Of a DNA stretch of 45,870 bases, positions 1 through 9,645 are shown one piece after another (position 1 is the stretch's first letter; the number at the start of each line of letters is the position of its first letter). The DNA is from Acidobacteriota bacterium. Its GTDB lineage: Bacteria > Acidobacteriota > Terriglobia > Bryobacterales > Bryobacteraceae. The stretch spans positions 1-45,870 of the forward strand of contig JAKAJI010000003.1 in assembly GCA_021813825.1 (NCBI GenBank), in the 5' to 3' direction. The position numbers were made by a program, and so were the translations under genes. The notes under the pieces are model-generated. The model ran no database searches. It saw only the letters and a list, made by a program, of their open reading frames with translations, and had not been told where the DNA came from.

Positions 1-123
1 GACAACGTGACGCTGCAGATCGAGCTGATCACGCCGGTGGCCATGGACAAGGGCCTGCGGTTCGCCATCCGCGAGGGTGGACGGACGGTAGGCGCCGGTA
101 CGGTGACCGAGATCTATTCGTAG
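1..123 (+). CDS. tuf: Elongation factor Tu, C-terminal fragment (partial)
   Basis: The first 40 codons read as the C-terminal beta-barrel end of EF-Tu, with the family-typical stretch [20 protein letters not shown] followed by VTEI and a TAG stop. EF-Tu delivers aminoacyl-tRNA to the ribosome as a GTP complex. The G domain and the start lie off the left edge. Its position 37 bp upstream of rpsJ matches the common str-S10 junction, so co-transcription with the S10 operon is likely. The fragment is too short to say whether the genome has a second tuf copy. Confidence 0.95.
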   Translation, partial: DNVTLQIELITPVAMDKGLRFAIREGGRTVGAGTVTEIYS

Positions 124-160
124 GAGACGTCACGCCTTTCACGGCGCGCCGGAAAAAGTC

Positions 161-487
161 ATGAGCCTCAGAGAACGCATTCGCATCCGCCTCAAGGCGT
201 ACGATCACCGAATCCTGGACCAGTCAACGACGGAGATCGTCGATACGGCCAAGAGGACCGGTGCGCAGGTAGCGGGACCGATCCCGTTGCCGACCGTCAG
301 GAATTTATATACCGTGCTGCGATCGCCGCACGTGGATAAGAAGTCGCGGGAGCAGTTTGAGATCCGCACGCACAAGCGGTTGCTGGACATCCTGGAGCCG
401 ACGCAAGACACGGTGGACGCGCTGATGAAGCTGGATCTGCCGGCCGGCGTGGACGTCGAGATCAAAGCATTCGGGAAGGGAAAATAG
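161..487 (+). CDS. rpsJ: 30S ribosomal protein S10
   Basis: This 108-residue protein (E. coli S10 has 103) starts [19 protein letters not shown] and carries the conserved segment GPIPLPT near residue 40 and the THKRLLDI segment near residue 70. S10 sits in the head of the 30S subunit and, as NusE, also takes part in transcription antitermination. It opens the S10 operon. The ribosome binding site is a weak purine run (GGAAAAAG) just upstream of the ATG. Confidence 0.98.
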   Translation: MSLRERIRIRLKAYDHRILDQSTTEIVDTAKRTGAQVAGPIPLPTVRNLYTVLRSPHVDKKSREQFEIRTHKRLLDILEPTQDTVDALMKLDLPAGVDVEIKAFGKGK

Positions 488-526
488 GCGGGGCCGCTGG
501 CGGCCGAAGTTGGCCGGAGGAAGAAT

Positions 527-1159
527 ATGAGCCCAGGGATTCTAGGCAAGAAGATCGGAATGACGCAGGTGTTTCGGCCGGATGGGCAGGTTGTGCCGGT
601 GACGCTGCTCAAGGCGGGGCCATGCGTGGTGGTTCAGCGGAAGACGCCGGCCACCGACGGCTATGACGCGGTGCAGGTAGGGTTGCTCGAGTTCGCCAAG
701 AAGTCGCGCCACACCAAGCCGATGTCGGGACATCTGAAGAAGGCCGAGGCCGAGGGCGTGAAGTTCTTGCGTGAACTGCGTCTCAAGCCCGGTCATGGCG
801 ACCCGAAACCGGGCGACCGCATTCTGGTGGATGAGTTTAAGCCGGCCGACAAGGTGGACGTCATCGGCGTGAGCAAGGGACGCGGCTATGCGGGCCTGGT
901 GAAGCGCCATCACTTTGGCGGCGGCGCCGACACGCACGGCTCGATGTTCCATCGCGCGCCGGGTTCGATTGGCGCGTCGAGCTTCCCCTCGCGTGTGTTT
1001 CCGGGGATGAAGATGTCCGGCCAGATGGGTTCGGCCCGGGTTACGGTGCGGAACCTGGAAATCGTCCGGGTGGACGCCGAGGACAACGTGCTGATGGTGA
1101 AGGGTGCGGTGCCGGGTCCGAACGGCAGCTACGTGCTGGTGCGAAGGGCCAAGAGGTAA
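527..1159 (+). CDS. rplC: 50S ribosomal protein L3
   Basis: At 210 residues it has the normal family length. It begins [13 protein letters not shown], typical of bacterial L3, and contains the glycine-rich extension [20 protein letters not shown] (about residues 145-164) that reaches towards the peptidyl transferase centre. An AGGAAG ribosome binding site precedes the ATG. It lies between rpsJ and rplD in the standard S10 operon order. Confidence 0.98.
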   Translation: MSPGILGKKIGMTQVFRPDGQVVPVTLLKAGPCVVVQRKTPATDGYDAVQVGLLEFAKKSRHTKPMSGHLKKAEAEGVKFLRELRLKPGHGDPKPGDRILVDEFKPADKVDVIGVSKGRGYAGLVKRHHFGGGADTHGSMFHRAPGSIGASSFPSRVFPGMKMSGQMGSARVTVRNLEIVRVDAEDNVLMVKGAVPGPNGSYVLVRRAKR

Positions 1160-1165
1160 CGAGCG

Positions 1166-1792
1166 ATGCCGAATGTCGACGTAGTGAATCTGAATAACGA
1201 GAAGGTCGGCGAACTCGAGTTGTCCGATGCGGTGTTCGCGGCCGATGTGAACGAAGACCTGCTGTACGAAGCGGTGCGGCATCATCGGGCCGGTGAACGC
1301 GCCGGTACGCACAAGACCAAAACGCGCCACGAAGTCTCCGGTTCCGGCAAGAAGTTGTGGAAGCAAAAGGGTACGGGCCGCGCGCGTATGGGCTCGATCC
1401 GGTCGCCGCTGTGGCGCCACGGTGGTACGACGCACGGTCCGCAACCGCGCGACTACAGTTACAAGCTGCCGAAGAAGATGATCCTGGGCGCCCTGCGCTC
1501 CGCGCTGAGCGCTAAGCTGCGGGACGGCGAGCTGAAGGTGGTGCAGGCGTTTACCATTGCCGACCACAAAACCAAATCCATGCAGGCGGTTCTCCAGGCC
1601 CTCCAGGTGAGCCGCAAGGTGCTGCTGGTGGACAACGGTGAAAATCGCAATCTGAGCCTGAGTTCGCGGAACCTGCCGGGCGTGAAGCTGACTTCCGCCC
1701 GTGAGGTGAACGTCTACGACCTGCTCGGGCACGACCGGGTGCTGGTGTCGGAAGAGGCGGCGAAGAAGCTGTCGGAGGCGCTGGCGAAATGA
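1166..1792 (+). CDS. rplD: 50S ribosomal protein L4
   Basis: This 208-residue protein carries the L4 loop motif with KQKGTGRARMGSIRSP (about residues 67-82), which lines the peptide exit tunnel, and a C-terminal alpha/beta domain. In E. coli L4 also represses its own operon; nothing in this sequence shows whether that occurs here. The stop codon overlaps the rplW start by four bases (ATGA), suggesting translational coupling. Confidence 0.98.
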   Translation: MPNVDVVNLNNEKVGELELSDAVFAADVNEDLLYEAVRHHRAGERAGTHKTKTRHEVSGSGKKLWKQKGTGRARMGSIRSPLWRHGGTTHGPQPRDYSYKLPKKMILGALRSALSAKLRDGELKVVQAFTIADHKTKSMQAVLQALQVSRKVLLVDNGENRNLSLSSRNLPGVKLTSAREVNVYDLLGHDRVLVSEEAAKKLSEALAK

Positions 1793-2076
1793 CGATCTAC
1801 GACGTAATTCTCAAGCCGGTGGTCACCGAAAAGGGCCACCTGAAGCGGGAAACCGAGCGGACGCTTTGCTTTGAGGTGCAGCCGAAGGCGACCAAAACGC
1901 AGATCCGGTCGGCGGTGGAGAAGCTGTTCAAGGTGAAGGTGGACGAGGTGCGCACGGGCAACACGGTTGGGAAGTTGCGGCGCCGGGGACGGTTCTCCGG
2001 TTTCCGATCCGACACGAAGAAGGCCTGGGTGCGGTTGAAGGCGGGCGAAAAGATGCCCGAGTATTCGGATATTTAA
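1789..2076 (+). CDS. rplW: 50S ribosomal protein L23
   Basis: This 95-residue protein begins MTIYDVILKPVVTEKG and contains the basic loop GNTVGKLRRRGRFSGFRSD. L23 lies at the exit of the peptide tunnel, where trigger factor and SRP dock. The start overlaps the rplD stop (ATGA). Confidence 0.97.
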   Translation: MTIYDVILKPVVTEKGHLKRETERTLCFEVQPKATKTQIRSAVEKLFKVKVDEVRTGNTVGKLRRRGRFSGFRSDTKKAWVRLKAGEKMPEYSDI

Positions 2077-2091
2077 CGCGGAGCGAGTTCC

Positions 2092-2922
<831 letters not shown>

Positions 2923-2938
2923 GGCGGAGAGAACGGGA

Positions 2939-3229
2939 ATGAGCAGATCGCTTAAAAAAGGACCGTTTACCGACGAACACCTGGTGATCAAGGTGAACGC
3001 GATGAACGAGAAGAACGAAAAGAAGGTGGTGCGCACCTGGTCGCGCCGCTCGACGATCCGGCCCGAGTTTGTCGGCCACACGCTGGCGGTGCACAACGGC
3101 AAGAAGTTTATCCCGGTTTATGTGACGGAGAACATGGTCGGCCATAAGCTGGGCGAGTTTTCCCCGACGCGTACGTTCAAGGGGCACGCGGCGAAAGCGG
3201 CGGCCGAGAAAGGCGCCAAGCCGGCCTAA
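2939..3229 (+). CDS. rpsS: 30S ribosomal protein S19
   Basis: This 96-residue protein starts [14 protein letters not shown] and contains [16 protein letters not shown] and [15 protein letters not shown], all S19 hallmarks. It binds the head of the 30S subunit together with S13. It has a short alanine/lysine-rich tail and sits 16 bp after rplB. Confidence 0.98.
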   Translation: MSRSLKKGPFTDEHLVIKVNAMNEKNEKKVVRTWSRRSTIRPEFVGHTLAVHNGKKFIPVYVTENMVGHKLGEFSPTRTFKGHAAKAAAEKGAKPA

Positions 3230-3253
3230 CGGTCCGGCGGAGGCAGAAACACG

Positions 3254-3592
3254 ATGGAAGCGAGAGCGGAAGCACGGTATATCAGGACGTCGCCGCAGAA
3301 GGCGCGGCTCGTGGTGGATCTCATTCGCGGCCGCAAGGCGGGCGAGGCGATTCACATCCTGCGGAGCGCCAACAAGCGGATGGCGCCGGTAGTGGAGAAG
3401 GTGTTGCGTTCGGCGATCGCCAACGCGGAGAACAAGTCAAGCGACGTGGACGTGGACCAGTTGGTGGTGACGGAAGCGTACGTGAACGAAGGCCCGCGGA
3501 TGAAGCGCATCCGGCCGGCGCCGATGGGCCGCGCCTACCGCTATCAGCGGCGCTCGGCGCACATTGTTGTCACGGTGGGAGAGAAGGAATAG
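3254..3592 (+). CDS. rplV: 50S ribosomal protein L22
   Basis: At 112 residues it is normal in length. It contains ARYIRTSPQKARLVVDLIRG at the N-terminus and the tunnel-lining beta-hairpin with RMKRIRPAPMGRAYR (about residues 82-96). L22 contacts all 23S rRNA domains. It is 3 bp upstream of rpsC. Confidence 0.98.
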   Translation: MEARAEARYIRTSPQKARLVVDLIRGRKAGEAIHILRSANKRMAPVVEKVLRSAIANAENKSSDVDVDQLVVTEAYVNEGPRMKRIRPAPMGRAYRYQRRSAHIVVTVGEKE

Positions 3593-3595
3593 CCG

Positions 3596-4486
3596 ATGGG
3601 CCAGAAAGTACATCCGTACGGATTCCGCCTGGGCGTCACAAAGAACTGGCGTTCGCGCTGGTTCGCCAAGCAGGATTACGCCAAGCTGCTCAAGGAAGAC
3701 CTCGAGCTGAAGAAGTCTCTGCACAGCCGGCTGAAGGCGGCCGGCGTCAGTTCGGTAGAAGTGGACCGGCCGGGCAACAAGCTGCGGATCACGATCCGCA
3801 CCTCGCGCCCCGGCATCATTATCGGCCGCAAGGGCGCCGAGATCGAGAAACTGAAACAGGACTTGGCGACGAAGACCAAGCGCGAAGTCTTCATCGACAT
3901 CCAGGAAGTTCACAAGCCGGAGCTCGACGCCCAGCTTGTGGCCGAGTCGATCGCGCTACAGCTGGAAAAGCGCGTGGCGTTCCGCCGCGCGATGCGCAAA
4001 GCCGTGGATTCGGCGCTGCGCTTTGGCTGCAAGGGAATCAAAGTCCGCGTGTCGGGCCGGCTGAACGGCGCCGAAATCGCCCGGAGCGAATGGTATCTGC
4101 AGGGCCGTTTGCCGCTGCACACGCTGCGGGCGGATCTGGAATATGGTTTTGCCCAGGCTTACACGACGTACGGTGTGATCGGAATCAAGTGCTGGGTGTA
4201 CAAGGGTGAGATTATCGAAGGCGGGCGGCGGGTGTCGCTGCGCCACGAGCCCGAACCGCGGCGTGCGCCGTCGCGGGACCGGGAGCGCCGCGAGCGCCGC
4301 GGTCCGGCTCCGGTCAGTGCGCCGCCCGCGGTCGAAGCTGCTCCAGCGGGCGGGCTGCAGCAGGCGCCCCCTCCGGGCGAACGCCTGGGCGGGCCGATTC
4401 TGCCGCCGCTGACGCCGCCGCGCAAGGTTGAGTTCCAGGCGCCGGCGGAAACCGAGCCGGGCTCCGGCGAGACGAAGAGCGAGTAA
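3596..4486 (+). CDS. rpsC: 30S ribosomal protein S3 with a long C-terminal extension
   Basis: Residues 1 to about 210 form a complete S3: [13 protein letters not shown] at the N-terminus, a KH domain with the [10 protein letters not shown] segment near residue 79, and a C-terminal domain ending near [10 protein letters not shown]3 lines the mRNA entry channel and has helicase activity. The protein is 296 residues long against about 233 in E. coli. The extra C-terminal part, from about residue 220, is low complexity and rich in Pro, Ala, Arg and Glu, so probably disordered. The stop leads straight into the rplP leader, so the extension is in frame and not a frameshift. Confidence 0.97.
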   Translation: MGQKVHPYGFRLGVTKNWRSRWFAKQDYAKLLKEDLELKKSLHSRLKAAGVSSVEVDRPGNKLRITIRTSRPGIIIGRKGAEIEKLKQDLATKTKREVFIDIQEVHKPELDAQLVAESIALQLEKRVAFRRAMRKAVDSALRFGCKGIKVRVSGRLNGAEIARSEWYLQGRLPLHTLRADLEYGFAQAYTTYGVIGIKCWVYKGEIIEGGRRVSLRHEPEPRRAPSRDRERRERRGPAPVSAPPAVEAAPAGGLQQAPPPGERLGGPILPPLTPPRKVEFQAPAETEPGSGETKSE

Positions 4487-4514
4487 GGGCTGAGATTAAG
4501 GGAGATTTGACGCC

Positions 4515-4931
4515 ATGTTGATGCCCAAGAAGGTGAAATACCGCAAGCAGCAGCGCGGCCGCATGGCCGGCAAGGCCTGGCGCGGTTCGTCGTTGGCCTT
4601 CGGCGATTTTGGCTTGAAGGCGATGAGCTGCGGCTGGATTACCGACCGGCAGATCGAAGCGGCCCGCGTCGCGATGACGCGTTTCATTAAGCGCGGCGGC
4701 AAGGTTTGGATCCGGTTGTTCCCCGACAAGCCGATCACAAAGAAGCCGGCCGAAACCCGTATGGGTAAGGGCAAGGGCGCGCCGGAGCAGTGGGTGGCGG
4801 TGATCCGGCCCGGCAAGATTTTGTTCGAAATGGAAGGCGTGCCGCGGGAGACGGCGGCCGAGGCGATGCGGCTGGCGGCGATGAAACTGCCGCTGCCAAC
4901 CAAGCTGGTGACTCGCGAGGACTCTCTGTAG
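4515..4931 (+). CDS. rplP: 50S ribosomal protein L16
   Basis: This 138-residue protein starts [15 protein letters not shown] and contains the conserved stretch around [21 protein letters not shown]16 organises the A-site side of the peptidyl transferase centre. The start is supported by a GGGAG ribosome binding site at about 4499-4503. Confidence 0.98.
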   Translation: MLMPKKVKYRKQQRGRMAGKAWRGSSLAFGDFGLKAMSCGWITDRQIEAARVAMTRFIKRGGKVWIRLFPDKPITKKPAETRMGKGKGAPEQWVAVIRPGKILFEMEGVPRETAAEAMRLAAMKLPLPTKLVTREDSL

Positions 4932-4953
4932 TCCAGCGGATGGAAAACGAGCG

Positions 4954-5187
4954 ATGAAAGCCGACAAGATTCGAGATTACGACGAGACCGAACTTTCCAC
5001 CGAGGTGCGTGATGCCCGGGAGCAGCTTTTCCGGCTGCGCTTCCAGATTGGCATGGGGCAATTGGAAGGGCTGAAGAAGTACCGCGCCCTCAAGAAGGAT
5101 CAGGCGCGCATGCTGACCATCCAGCGGCAGCGCGAGATCAACCCGGAATTGACGCCGGCGGCGAAGGGAAAGAAGAAAGGCAAGTAA
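4954..5187 (+). CDS. rpmC: 50S ribosomal protein L29
   Basis: This 77-residue helical protein contains [14 protein letters not shown] and the [15 protein letters not shown] segment typical of L29. It is slightly longer than E. coli L29 (63) because of a basic tail. L29 sits next to L23 at the tunnel exit. The stop is 3 bp before rpsQ. Confidence 0.96.
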   Translation: MKADKIRDYDETELSTEVRDAREQLFRLRFQIGMGQLEGLKKYRALKKDQARMLTIQRQREINPELTPAAKGKKKGK

Positions 5188-5190
5188 GCG

Positions 5191-5541
5191 ATGGCCGGGG
5201 AAGCGCAAAAGACGGGAAACAAGAACGAGAAGGTAGGCCAGGTTGTCTCGGCCAAAATGAGCAAGACGATCGTCGTCGAGGTGACGCGGCGGGTGCCGCA
5301 CCCGCTGTACAAGCGGATTGTCACCAAGCGGAAGAAGTTCTACGCCCACGACGAGCAAAGCCAGGCCAAGGTGGGCGACGTGGTGCGGATCATCGAGTGC
5401 CGCCCGCTGAGCCGCCTGAAGCGCTGGCAGTTGGGCGAAATCGTCCGGAAAGCAGTGGACACCGGAGTGGACCGTGGCGCGCTTGAAGCGGCCGGCGCCG
5501 CGCCGGAAGTCCGCAAGAAGGGCGCCGGGAGGAAGTCATGA
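5191..5541 (+). CDS. rpsQ: 30S ribosomal protein S17
   Basis: The OB-fold core contains [16 protein letters not shown] and [19 protein letters not shown]. At 116 residues it is longer than E. coli S17 (84), with roughly 12 extra N-terminal and 20 extra C-terminal residues rich in Ala, Lys and Arg. Its stop overlaps the rplN start (ATGA). Confidence 0.97.
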   Translation: MAGEAQKTGNKNEKVGQVVSAKMSKTIVVEVTRRVPHPLYKRIVTKRKKFYAHDEQSQAKVGDVVRIIECRPLSRLKRWQLGEIVRKAVDTGVDRGALEAAGAAPEVRKKGAGRKS

Positions 5542-5906
5542 TCGGGATGAGAACCATCCTCGAGGTCGCTGACAACAGCGGCGCGAAGAAGCTGCAGTGC
5601 ATTTTGCCGCGTGGCGGCGACTTGGGGCTGCGGGCTGGCCTGGGTGATGTGATCACGGCCAGCGTGAAAGAGGCCGCCCCGGATTCCAGCATCAAGAAGG
5701 GGAAGGTGGTGCGGTGCGTGATCGTCCGGATGCGCAAGGAATCCCGCCGCAAGGACGGCACCTACATCCGGTTTGATTCCAACGCCGCCGTGCTCATCAA
5801 TGAAGCCGGGGAGCCGGTGGGCACCCGCGTATTCGGCCCGGTGGCGCGCGAGTTGCGCGACAAGCGGTTCATGAAGATCGTATCGCTGGCGCCGGAGGTG
5901 ATCTGA
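5538..5906 (+). CDS. rplN: 50S ribosomal protein L14
   Basis: This 122-residue protein starts [20 protein letters not shown] and ends with the conserved [18 protein letters not shown]14 bridges the subunits through 16S rRNA. It opens the spc operon section and overlaps rpsQ by four bases, so there is no gap for a separate promoter here. Confidence 0.98.
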   Translation: MIGMRTILEVADNSGAKKLQCILPRGGDLGLRAGLGDVITASVKEAAPDSSIKKGKVVRCVIVRMRKESRRKDGTYIRFDSNAAVLINEAGEPVGTRVFGPVARELRDKRFMKIVSLAPEVI

Positions 5907-5907
5907 C

Positions 5908-6279
5908 GTGGCGATGCGAAAGAGAAACCCGGCTGAGCCGGTCAAAACGAAGATCCGGAAGGACGACGTCGTGAAGGTGATTTCCGGTCGCGACCGGGGC
6001 AAAACCGGCCGTGTGCTATCGGTGAACCGCACCAAAGGGACGGCGGTGGTGGAAGGCGTCATGATGGTGAAGCGCCACACCAAGCCGAACCCGTCGCAGC
6101 AGATTAAGGGCGGCATCGCCGAGCGCGAGGGTCCGATCGCTCTGTCCAACATCATGGTGCTCGCCAGCGATGGACAGCCGACGCGGATCAGTTACCGCCT
6201 GGAGGGCACGGGTGTTTCGGCGCGTCGCGTGCGCGTCGCGCGGCGGACGGGCGAACCGCTGGATAAGAGCGCGAAGTAA
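5908..6279 (+). CDS. rplX: 50S ribosomal protein L24
   Basis: The KOW motif is clear at about residues 19-45 ([19 protein letters not shown]), followed by the HTKPN segment. L24 is an early assembly initiator of the 50S subunit. I take the GTG at 5908 as start, one base after the rplN stop; an ATG two codons later (5914) is possible. At 123 residues it is a little longer than E. coli L24. Confidence 0.97.
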   Translation: MAMRKRNPAEPVKTKIRKDDVVKVISGRDRGKTGRVLSVNRTKGTAVVEGVMMVKRHTKPNPSQQIKGGIAEREGPIALSNIMVLASDGQPTRISYRLEGTGVSARRVRVARRTGEPLDKSAK

Positions 6280-6300
6280 GGAACTGCGGCAGGGAAGAAC

Positions 6301-6843
6301 ATGGCGGCGAGACTAAGACAGCATTACATGAAGCGGGTGGTTCCGGAACTGACCAAGGAGTTCGGGTACAAGAACCCGATGGCGGTTCCCAAGATCCAGA
6401 AGATTTCGGTCAACATCGGGCTCGGTGAAGCGACGCAGAACCAGAAGCTGATGGACGGCGCGGTGCAGGAATTGGGCCTGATCGCCGGACAGAAGCCGGT
6501 GGTGACCAAAGCCAAGAAATCCATCGCGGCGTTCAAGCTCCGCGAAGGCATGTCGATCGGCTGCATGGTGACCCTGCGCGGCGACCGCATGTACGAGTTT
6601 CTCGACCGTCTGATGAACGTGGCTCTGCCCCGCGTTCGCGACTTCCGCGGCGTGTCGCCGAAGTCGTTCGACGGCCGGGGCAATTACACGCTCGGCATCA
6701 AGGACCAGTTGATCTTTCCGGAGATCGACTACAACAAGGTGGAAAAGGTGAAGGGCATGAACGTCTGCATCACCACGACCGCCAAGAGTGACGCCGAGGG
6801 CCTGGCTCTGTTGAAGCAGATGGGAATGCCATTCCGGCAGTAG
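6301..6843 (+). CDS. rplE: 50S ribosomal protein L5
   Basis: This 180-residue protein contains [20 protein letters not shown], the segment [20 protein letters not shown] and [17 protein letters not shown], all typical of L5. L5 binds 5S rRNA and forms the B1b bridge to S13. Length and order are standard. Confidence 0.98.
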   Translation: MAARLRQHYMKRVVPELTKEFGYKNPMAVPKIQKISVNIGLGEATQNQKLMDGAVQELGLIAGQKPVVTKAKKSIAAFKLREGMSIGCMVTLRGDRMYEFLDRLMNVALPRVRDFRGVSPKSFDGRGNYTLGIKDQLIFPEIDYNKVEKVKGMNVCITTTAKSDAEGLALLKQMGMPFRQ

Positions 6844-6865
6844 GGAAGCGAAAGAGGAAGAAGCG

Positions 6866-7051
6866 ATGGCGACAACCGCGAAGATTTCGAAGGAACTGAA
6901 GAAGGCGAAATTCGCCTGCCGCAAGCGCAACCGGTGTTTCCGGTGCGGGCGGCCGCGCGGGTATCTGCGGAAGTTTCATCTCTGCCGGATCTGTTTCCGG
7001 CAGTTGGCGCTGGCCGGTGAGGTGCCGGGCGTGATCAAGGCGAGCTGGTAG
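6866..7051 (+). CDS. rpsZ: 30S ribosomal protein S14, zinc-binding (type Z)
   Basis: This 61-residue protein carries two CxxC pairs, C24/C27 (CFRC) and C40/C43 (CRIC), the zinc ligands of the short type Z S14. The rest matches S14 ([20 protein letters not shown]). S14 acts in the head of the 30S subunit with S3 and S10. The zinc-dependent form implies ordinary zinc supply; zinc-free paralogs, if any, are outside this window. Confidence 0.97.
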   Translation: MATTAKISKELKKAKFACRKRNRCFRCGRPRGYLRKFHLCRICFRQLALAGEVPGVIKASW

Positions 7052-7081
7052 CTTGACTTGGGATTTGGAGAGGTTTAGCGA

Positions 7082-7480
7082 ATGACGACGAGCGACCCCA
7101 TCGCCGATATGCTGACCCGGGTGCGGAACGCGCTCCAGGCGCGCCACCCGAAAGTGGATGTGCCGGCCTCGCGGCTGAAGATGGACATCGCGCGCATTTT
7201 GAAGGAAGAGGGCTACATCTCGAACTTCAAAATGGCGGAGGACGGCGGCAAGAAGAGCATCCGGATTTACTTAAAGTACACGCCGGGCAACGTGCCGGTG
7301 ATCTCGCGCATCGAGCGCGTGTCGCGGCCGGGCTGCCGCGTGTATGTGGGCAGCAAGGAAGCTCCGCCGGTGCTGGGCGGGCTGGGGATAAACATTTTGA
7401 CGACGCCGCGAGGCGTCATGACCGGCGCGGCGGCGCGGCGTGAGAACGTCGGCGGCGAGCTGCTTTGCCGGGTTTGGTAG
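7082..7480 (+). CDS. rpsH: 30S ribosomal protein S8
   Basis: This 132-residue protein starts MTTSDPIADMLTRVRNALQA and ends with GLGINILTTPRGVMT and GGELLCRVW, the normal S8 signature. S8 binds the central domain of 16S rRNA and in E. coli represses the spc operon. Length is normal for the family. Confidence 0.98.
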   Translation: MTTSDPIADMLTRVRNALQARHPKVDVPASRLKMDIARILKEEGYISNFKMAEDGGKKSIRIYLKYTPGNVPVISRIERVSRPGCRVYVGSKEAPPVLGGLGINILTTPRGVMTGAAARRENVGGELLCRVW

Positions 7481-7507
7481 CAGGGACGCCGGGAGAACGA
7501 GACCACC

Positions 7508-8044
7508 ATGTCGAGAGTAGGAAAACGACCGATTCCGCTCCCCAAGGGCGTGACCGTGCAGGCTGGCGAACAGCTTCACGTCAAGGGGCCGAAGGGCGAG
7601 CTTACGGTGCCGGTACAGCCGGGCGTTGCCATCCGCGAAAAGGCGGGCACGATCGAGATCACGCGCGATGGCGACCAGTACGCTGCGGTGCACGGCTTGA
7701 CGCGCGCGCTACTGGCTAACGCAATTCAAGGGGTTTCCGCCGGTTTTACCCGGCAGCTCGAGATCCAGGGAACCGGTTATCGCGCGGACGTGAAGGGAAA
7801 AATCGCCACGTTCACGCTCGGTTACTCGCATCCGATCGAGGTTCTGCTGCCGGACGGCATTGAGATGAAAGTGGAGAAGCAGACGCAGGTGACTTTGTCG
7901 GGGTTCGACAAGCAGCTCGTGGGGCAGGTCGCGGCCAACATCCGCGCTCTGCGTCCGCCGGATCCATACAAGAACAAGGGTGTAAGGTACGCGGGCGAAG
8001 TGCTCCGCAAGAAAGCCGGTAAGACCGGCGCCGGAGGCAAGTAA
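7508..8044 (+). CDS. rplF: 50S ribosomal protein L6
   Basis: At 178 residues it shows the two-fold duplicated L6 domain. It starts [16 protein letters not shown] and ends with the conserved [16 protein letters not shown] segment followed by a basic tail. The last base of its TAA stop is the first base of the rplR ATG, indicating coupled translation. Confidence 0.98.
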   Translation: MSRVGKRPIPLPKGVTVQAGEQLHVKGPKGELTVPVQPGVAIREKAGTIEITRDGDQYAAVHGLTRALLANAIQGVSAGFTRQLEIQGTGYRADVKGKIATFTLGYSHPIEVLLPDGIEMKVEKQTQVTLSGFDKQLVGQVAANIRALRPPDPYKNKGVRYAGEVLRKKAGKTGAGGK

Positions 8045-8403
8045 TGGCGAATCATTCCAAGGACGAAGTCCGCCGGCGGATTCACTCGCGGATCCGGCAG
8101 CGGGTGAACGGCACCGAACAGCGTCCGCGTCTGGCCGTGTTCCGGAGTCTGAATCACATCTACGCGCAGGTCATCGACGACCGCAAAGGCCAGACACTGG
8201 TTGCCGCTTCTTCCACCGAAAAGAAAGCTGGCGTGGCGAGCGGCGGCAACCTGGCCGGCGCGAAGGAGATCGGGAAGCTGGTGGCGGAGCGGGCGCGGGA
8301 AAAAGGCATCACGAAAGTTGTTTTCGATCGCGGCGGGTATCTGTATCACGGGCGCGTCAAAGCGCTCGCCGATGCCGCGCGCGAAGCGGGACTGGAGTTT
8401 TAA
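8044..8403 (+). CDS. rplR: 50S ribosomal protein L18
   Basis: This 119-residue protein contains [20 protein letters not shown] and ends with the conserved [20 protein letters not shown] plus EAGLEF. L18 carries 5S rRNA into the 50S subunit with L5. The start overlaps the rplF stop by one base. Confidence 0.98.
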   Translation: MANHSKDEVRRRIHSRIRQRVNGTEQRPRLAVFRSLNHIYAQVIDDRKGQTLVAASSTEKKAGVASGGNLAGAKEIGKLVAERAREKGITKVVFDRGGYLYHGRVKALADAAREAGLEF

Positions 8404-8408
8404 CTCAC

Positions 8409-8927
8409 ATGGCGGCGACACCTACGCAAAAGCGCATCGACAGCGCAAACCTGAACCTGAAGGAACAGGTAGTGTCGATCAACCGCGTCACCAAAGTGGT
8501 GAAGGGCGGCAAGAACCTGAGCTTCTCGGCGCTGGTGGTGATCGGCGATCCGGGCGCCAAGATCGTTGGTTACGGAACCGGGAAGGCGAAGGAAGTTCCT
8601 TCGGCGATCAAAAAGGGCATTGAGGCGGCCAAGAAGAATCTGCGCAAGATCCACGTGCTGGAGACGACCATCCTGCATCCCGTGCTCGGCCGGTTCGGAA
8701 GTGGCTTGGTGCTGCTGAAACCGGCTCCGGCCGGCACCGGCGTGATCGCCGGCGGACCGGTGCGCGCGGTGATCCAGGCCGTCGGCATCCCCAACGTGCT
8801 CACGAAATCGATCGGTTCGCACAACCCGCACAACGTCGTCAAAGCGACGATCGCGGCCCTGGAGCAGTTGCGCGACAAGGCCGAAGTGGCCGACATGCGC
8901 GGCCTGGCGCCGGAAAAGGTTCAGTAG
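8409..8927 (+). CDS. rpsE: 30S ribosomal protein S5
   Basis: This 172-residue protein has the N-terminal double-stranded RNA-binding part ([22 protein letters not shown]) and a C-terminal domain with [21 protein letters not shown]5 lies at the mRNA entry and affects decoding accuracy. It follows rplR by 5 bp. Confidence 0.98.
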   Translation: MAATPTQKRIDSANLNLKEQVVSINRVTKVVKGGKNLSFSALVVIGDPGAKIVGYGTGKAKEVPSAIKKGIEAAKKNLRKIHVLETTILHPVLGRFGSGLVLLKPAPAGTGVIAGGPVRAVIQAVGIPNVLTKSIGSHNPHNVVKATIAALEQLRDKAEVADMRGLAPEKVQ

Positions 8928-8939
8928 GCGGAGCACCCA

Positions 8940-9122
8940 ATGGCGGAAGCAAAGATCAAGATCAAGCTGATCGGCAGTCCGATCTGCACTCCGGAAAAGC
9001 ACAAGGTGATTGTCCGTGCGCTCGGATTGCGGAAGATCAATCAGGTCGTCGAACGGCCCGACACGCCCGGATTCCGGGGCATGGTGAAGAAGGTGCCGCA
9101 TCTGCTGGCGCTGGTGAAATAG
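8940..9122 (+). CDS. rpmD: 50S ribosomal protein L30
   Basis: This 60-residue protein has the short L30 fold with IKLIGSPICTPEKHKVIVRA, LGLRKINQVVE and a C-terminal MVKKVPHLLALV. Length is normal. It lies between rpsE and rplO as in most spc operons. Confidence 0.96.
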   Translation: MAEAKIKIKLIGSPICTPEKHKVIVRALGLRKINQVVERPDTPGFRGMVKKVPHLLALVK

Positions 9123-9138
9123 GCGGAAAGAGCAAACC

Positions 9139-9624
9139 ATGAACTTGAGCAATCTCCGGCCGCCGGCCGGGCAGAAACACAAAAAGCAGCGCATCGGCCA
9201 GGGCATGGGCTCCGGCCGCGGTAAGTATTCCGGTCGCGGCGCCAAGGGCGCCAAGTCGGTCTCCGGCTATTCGATGATGCGCGGTTTTGAGGGCGGCCAG
9301 ATGCCGCTCCACCGCCGGCTTCCCAAGCGCGGTTTCAACAACATCTTCCGGAAGGAGTACGCGATCGTGAACGTTGGGCGCCTGGAAATCCTGCCGGGCG
9401 ACACGTTCGATCCGGGCCGCCTGCTCGAACTCGGCGTGGTGCGCAAGCTCGGAGACGGGCTGAAGATCCTCGCAACCGGTGAGCTGACGCGTCCGATCCG
9501 CGTCAAGGCGCACTTGTTTTCTGAAGCCGCCGCGGCCAAGATCGCGAAGGCCGGCGGCAGCGTGGAAAAGATTGAAGTTCCGCCACCAGCCCCGATTAAG
9601 CGGCGCTCGGCGAAGGCGAAGTAG
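9139..9624 (+). CDS. rplO: 50S ribosomal protein L15
   Basis: This 161-residue protein starts MNLSNLRPPAGQKHKKQRIG and has the long glycine/arginine-rich N-terminal extension (GMGSGRGKYSGRGAKG) that threads into 23S rRNA, then a globular domain. It ends in a basic tail slightly longer than in E. coli. The next gene is secY, as usual. Confidence 0.98.
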   Translation: MNLSNLRPPAGQKHKKQRIGQGMGSGRGKYSGRGAKGAKSVSGYSMMRGFEGGQMPLHRRLPKRGFNNIFRKEYAIVNVGRLEILPGDTFDPGRLLELGVVRKLGDGLKILATGELTRPIRVKAHLFSEAAAAKIAKAGGSVEKIEVPPPAPIKRRSAKAK

Positions 9625-9645
9625 AGCCGCGGTAGCGGAGTTGCT

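Noticed and set aside
542-1732. 396-codon minus-strand frame across rplC and rplD
   Set aside because: It is a shadow of two conserved ribosomal protein genes, and its His/Arg-rich translation matches no family.
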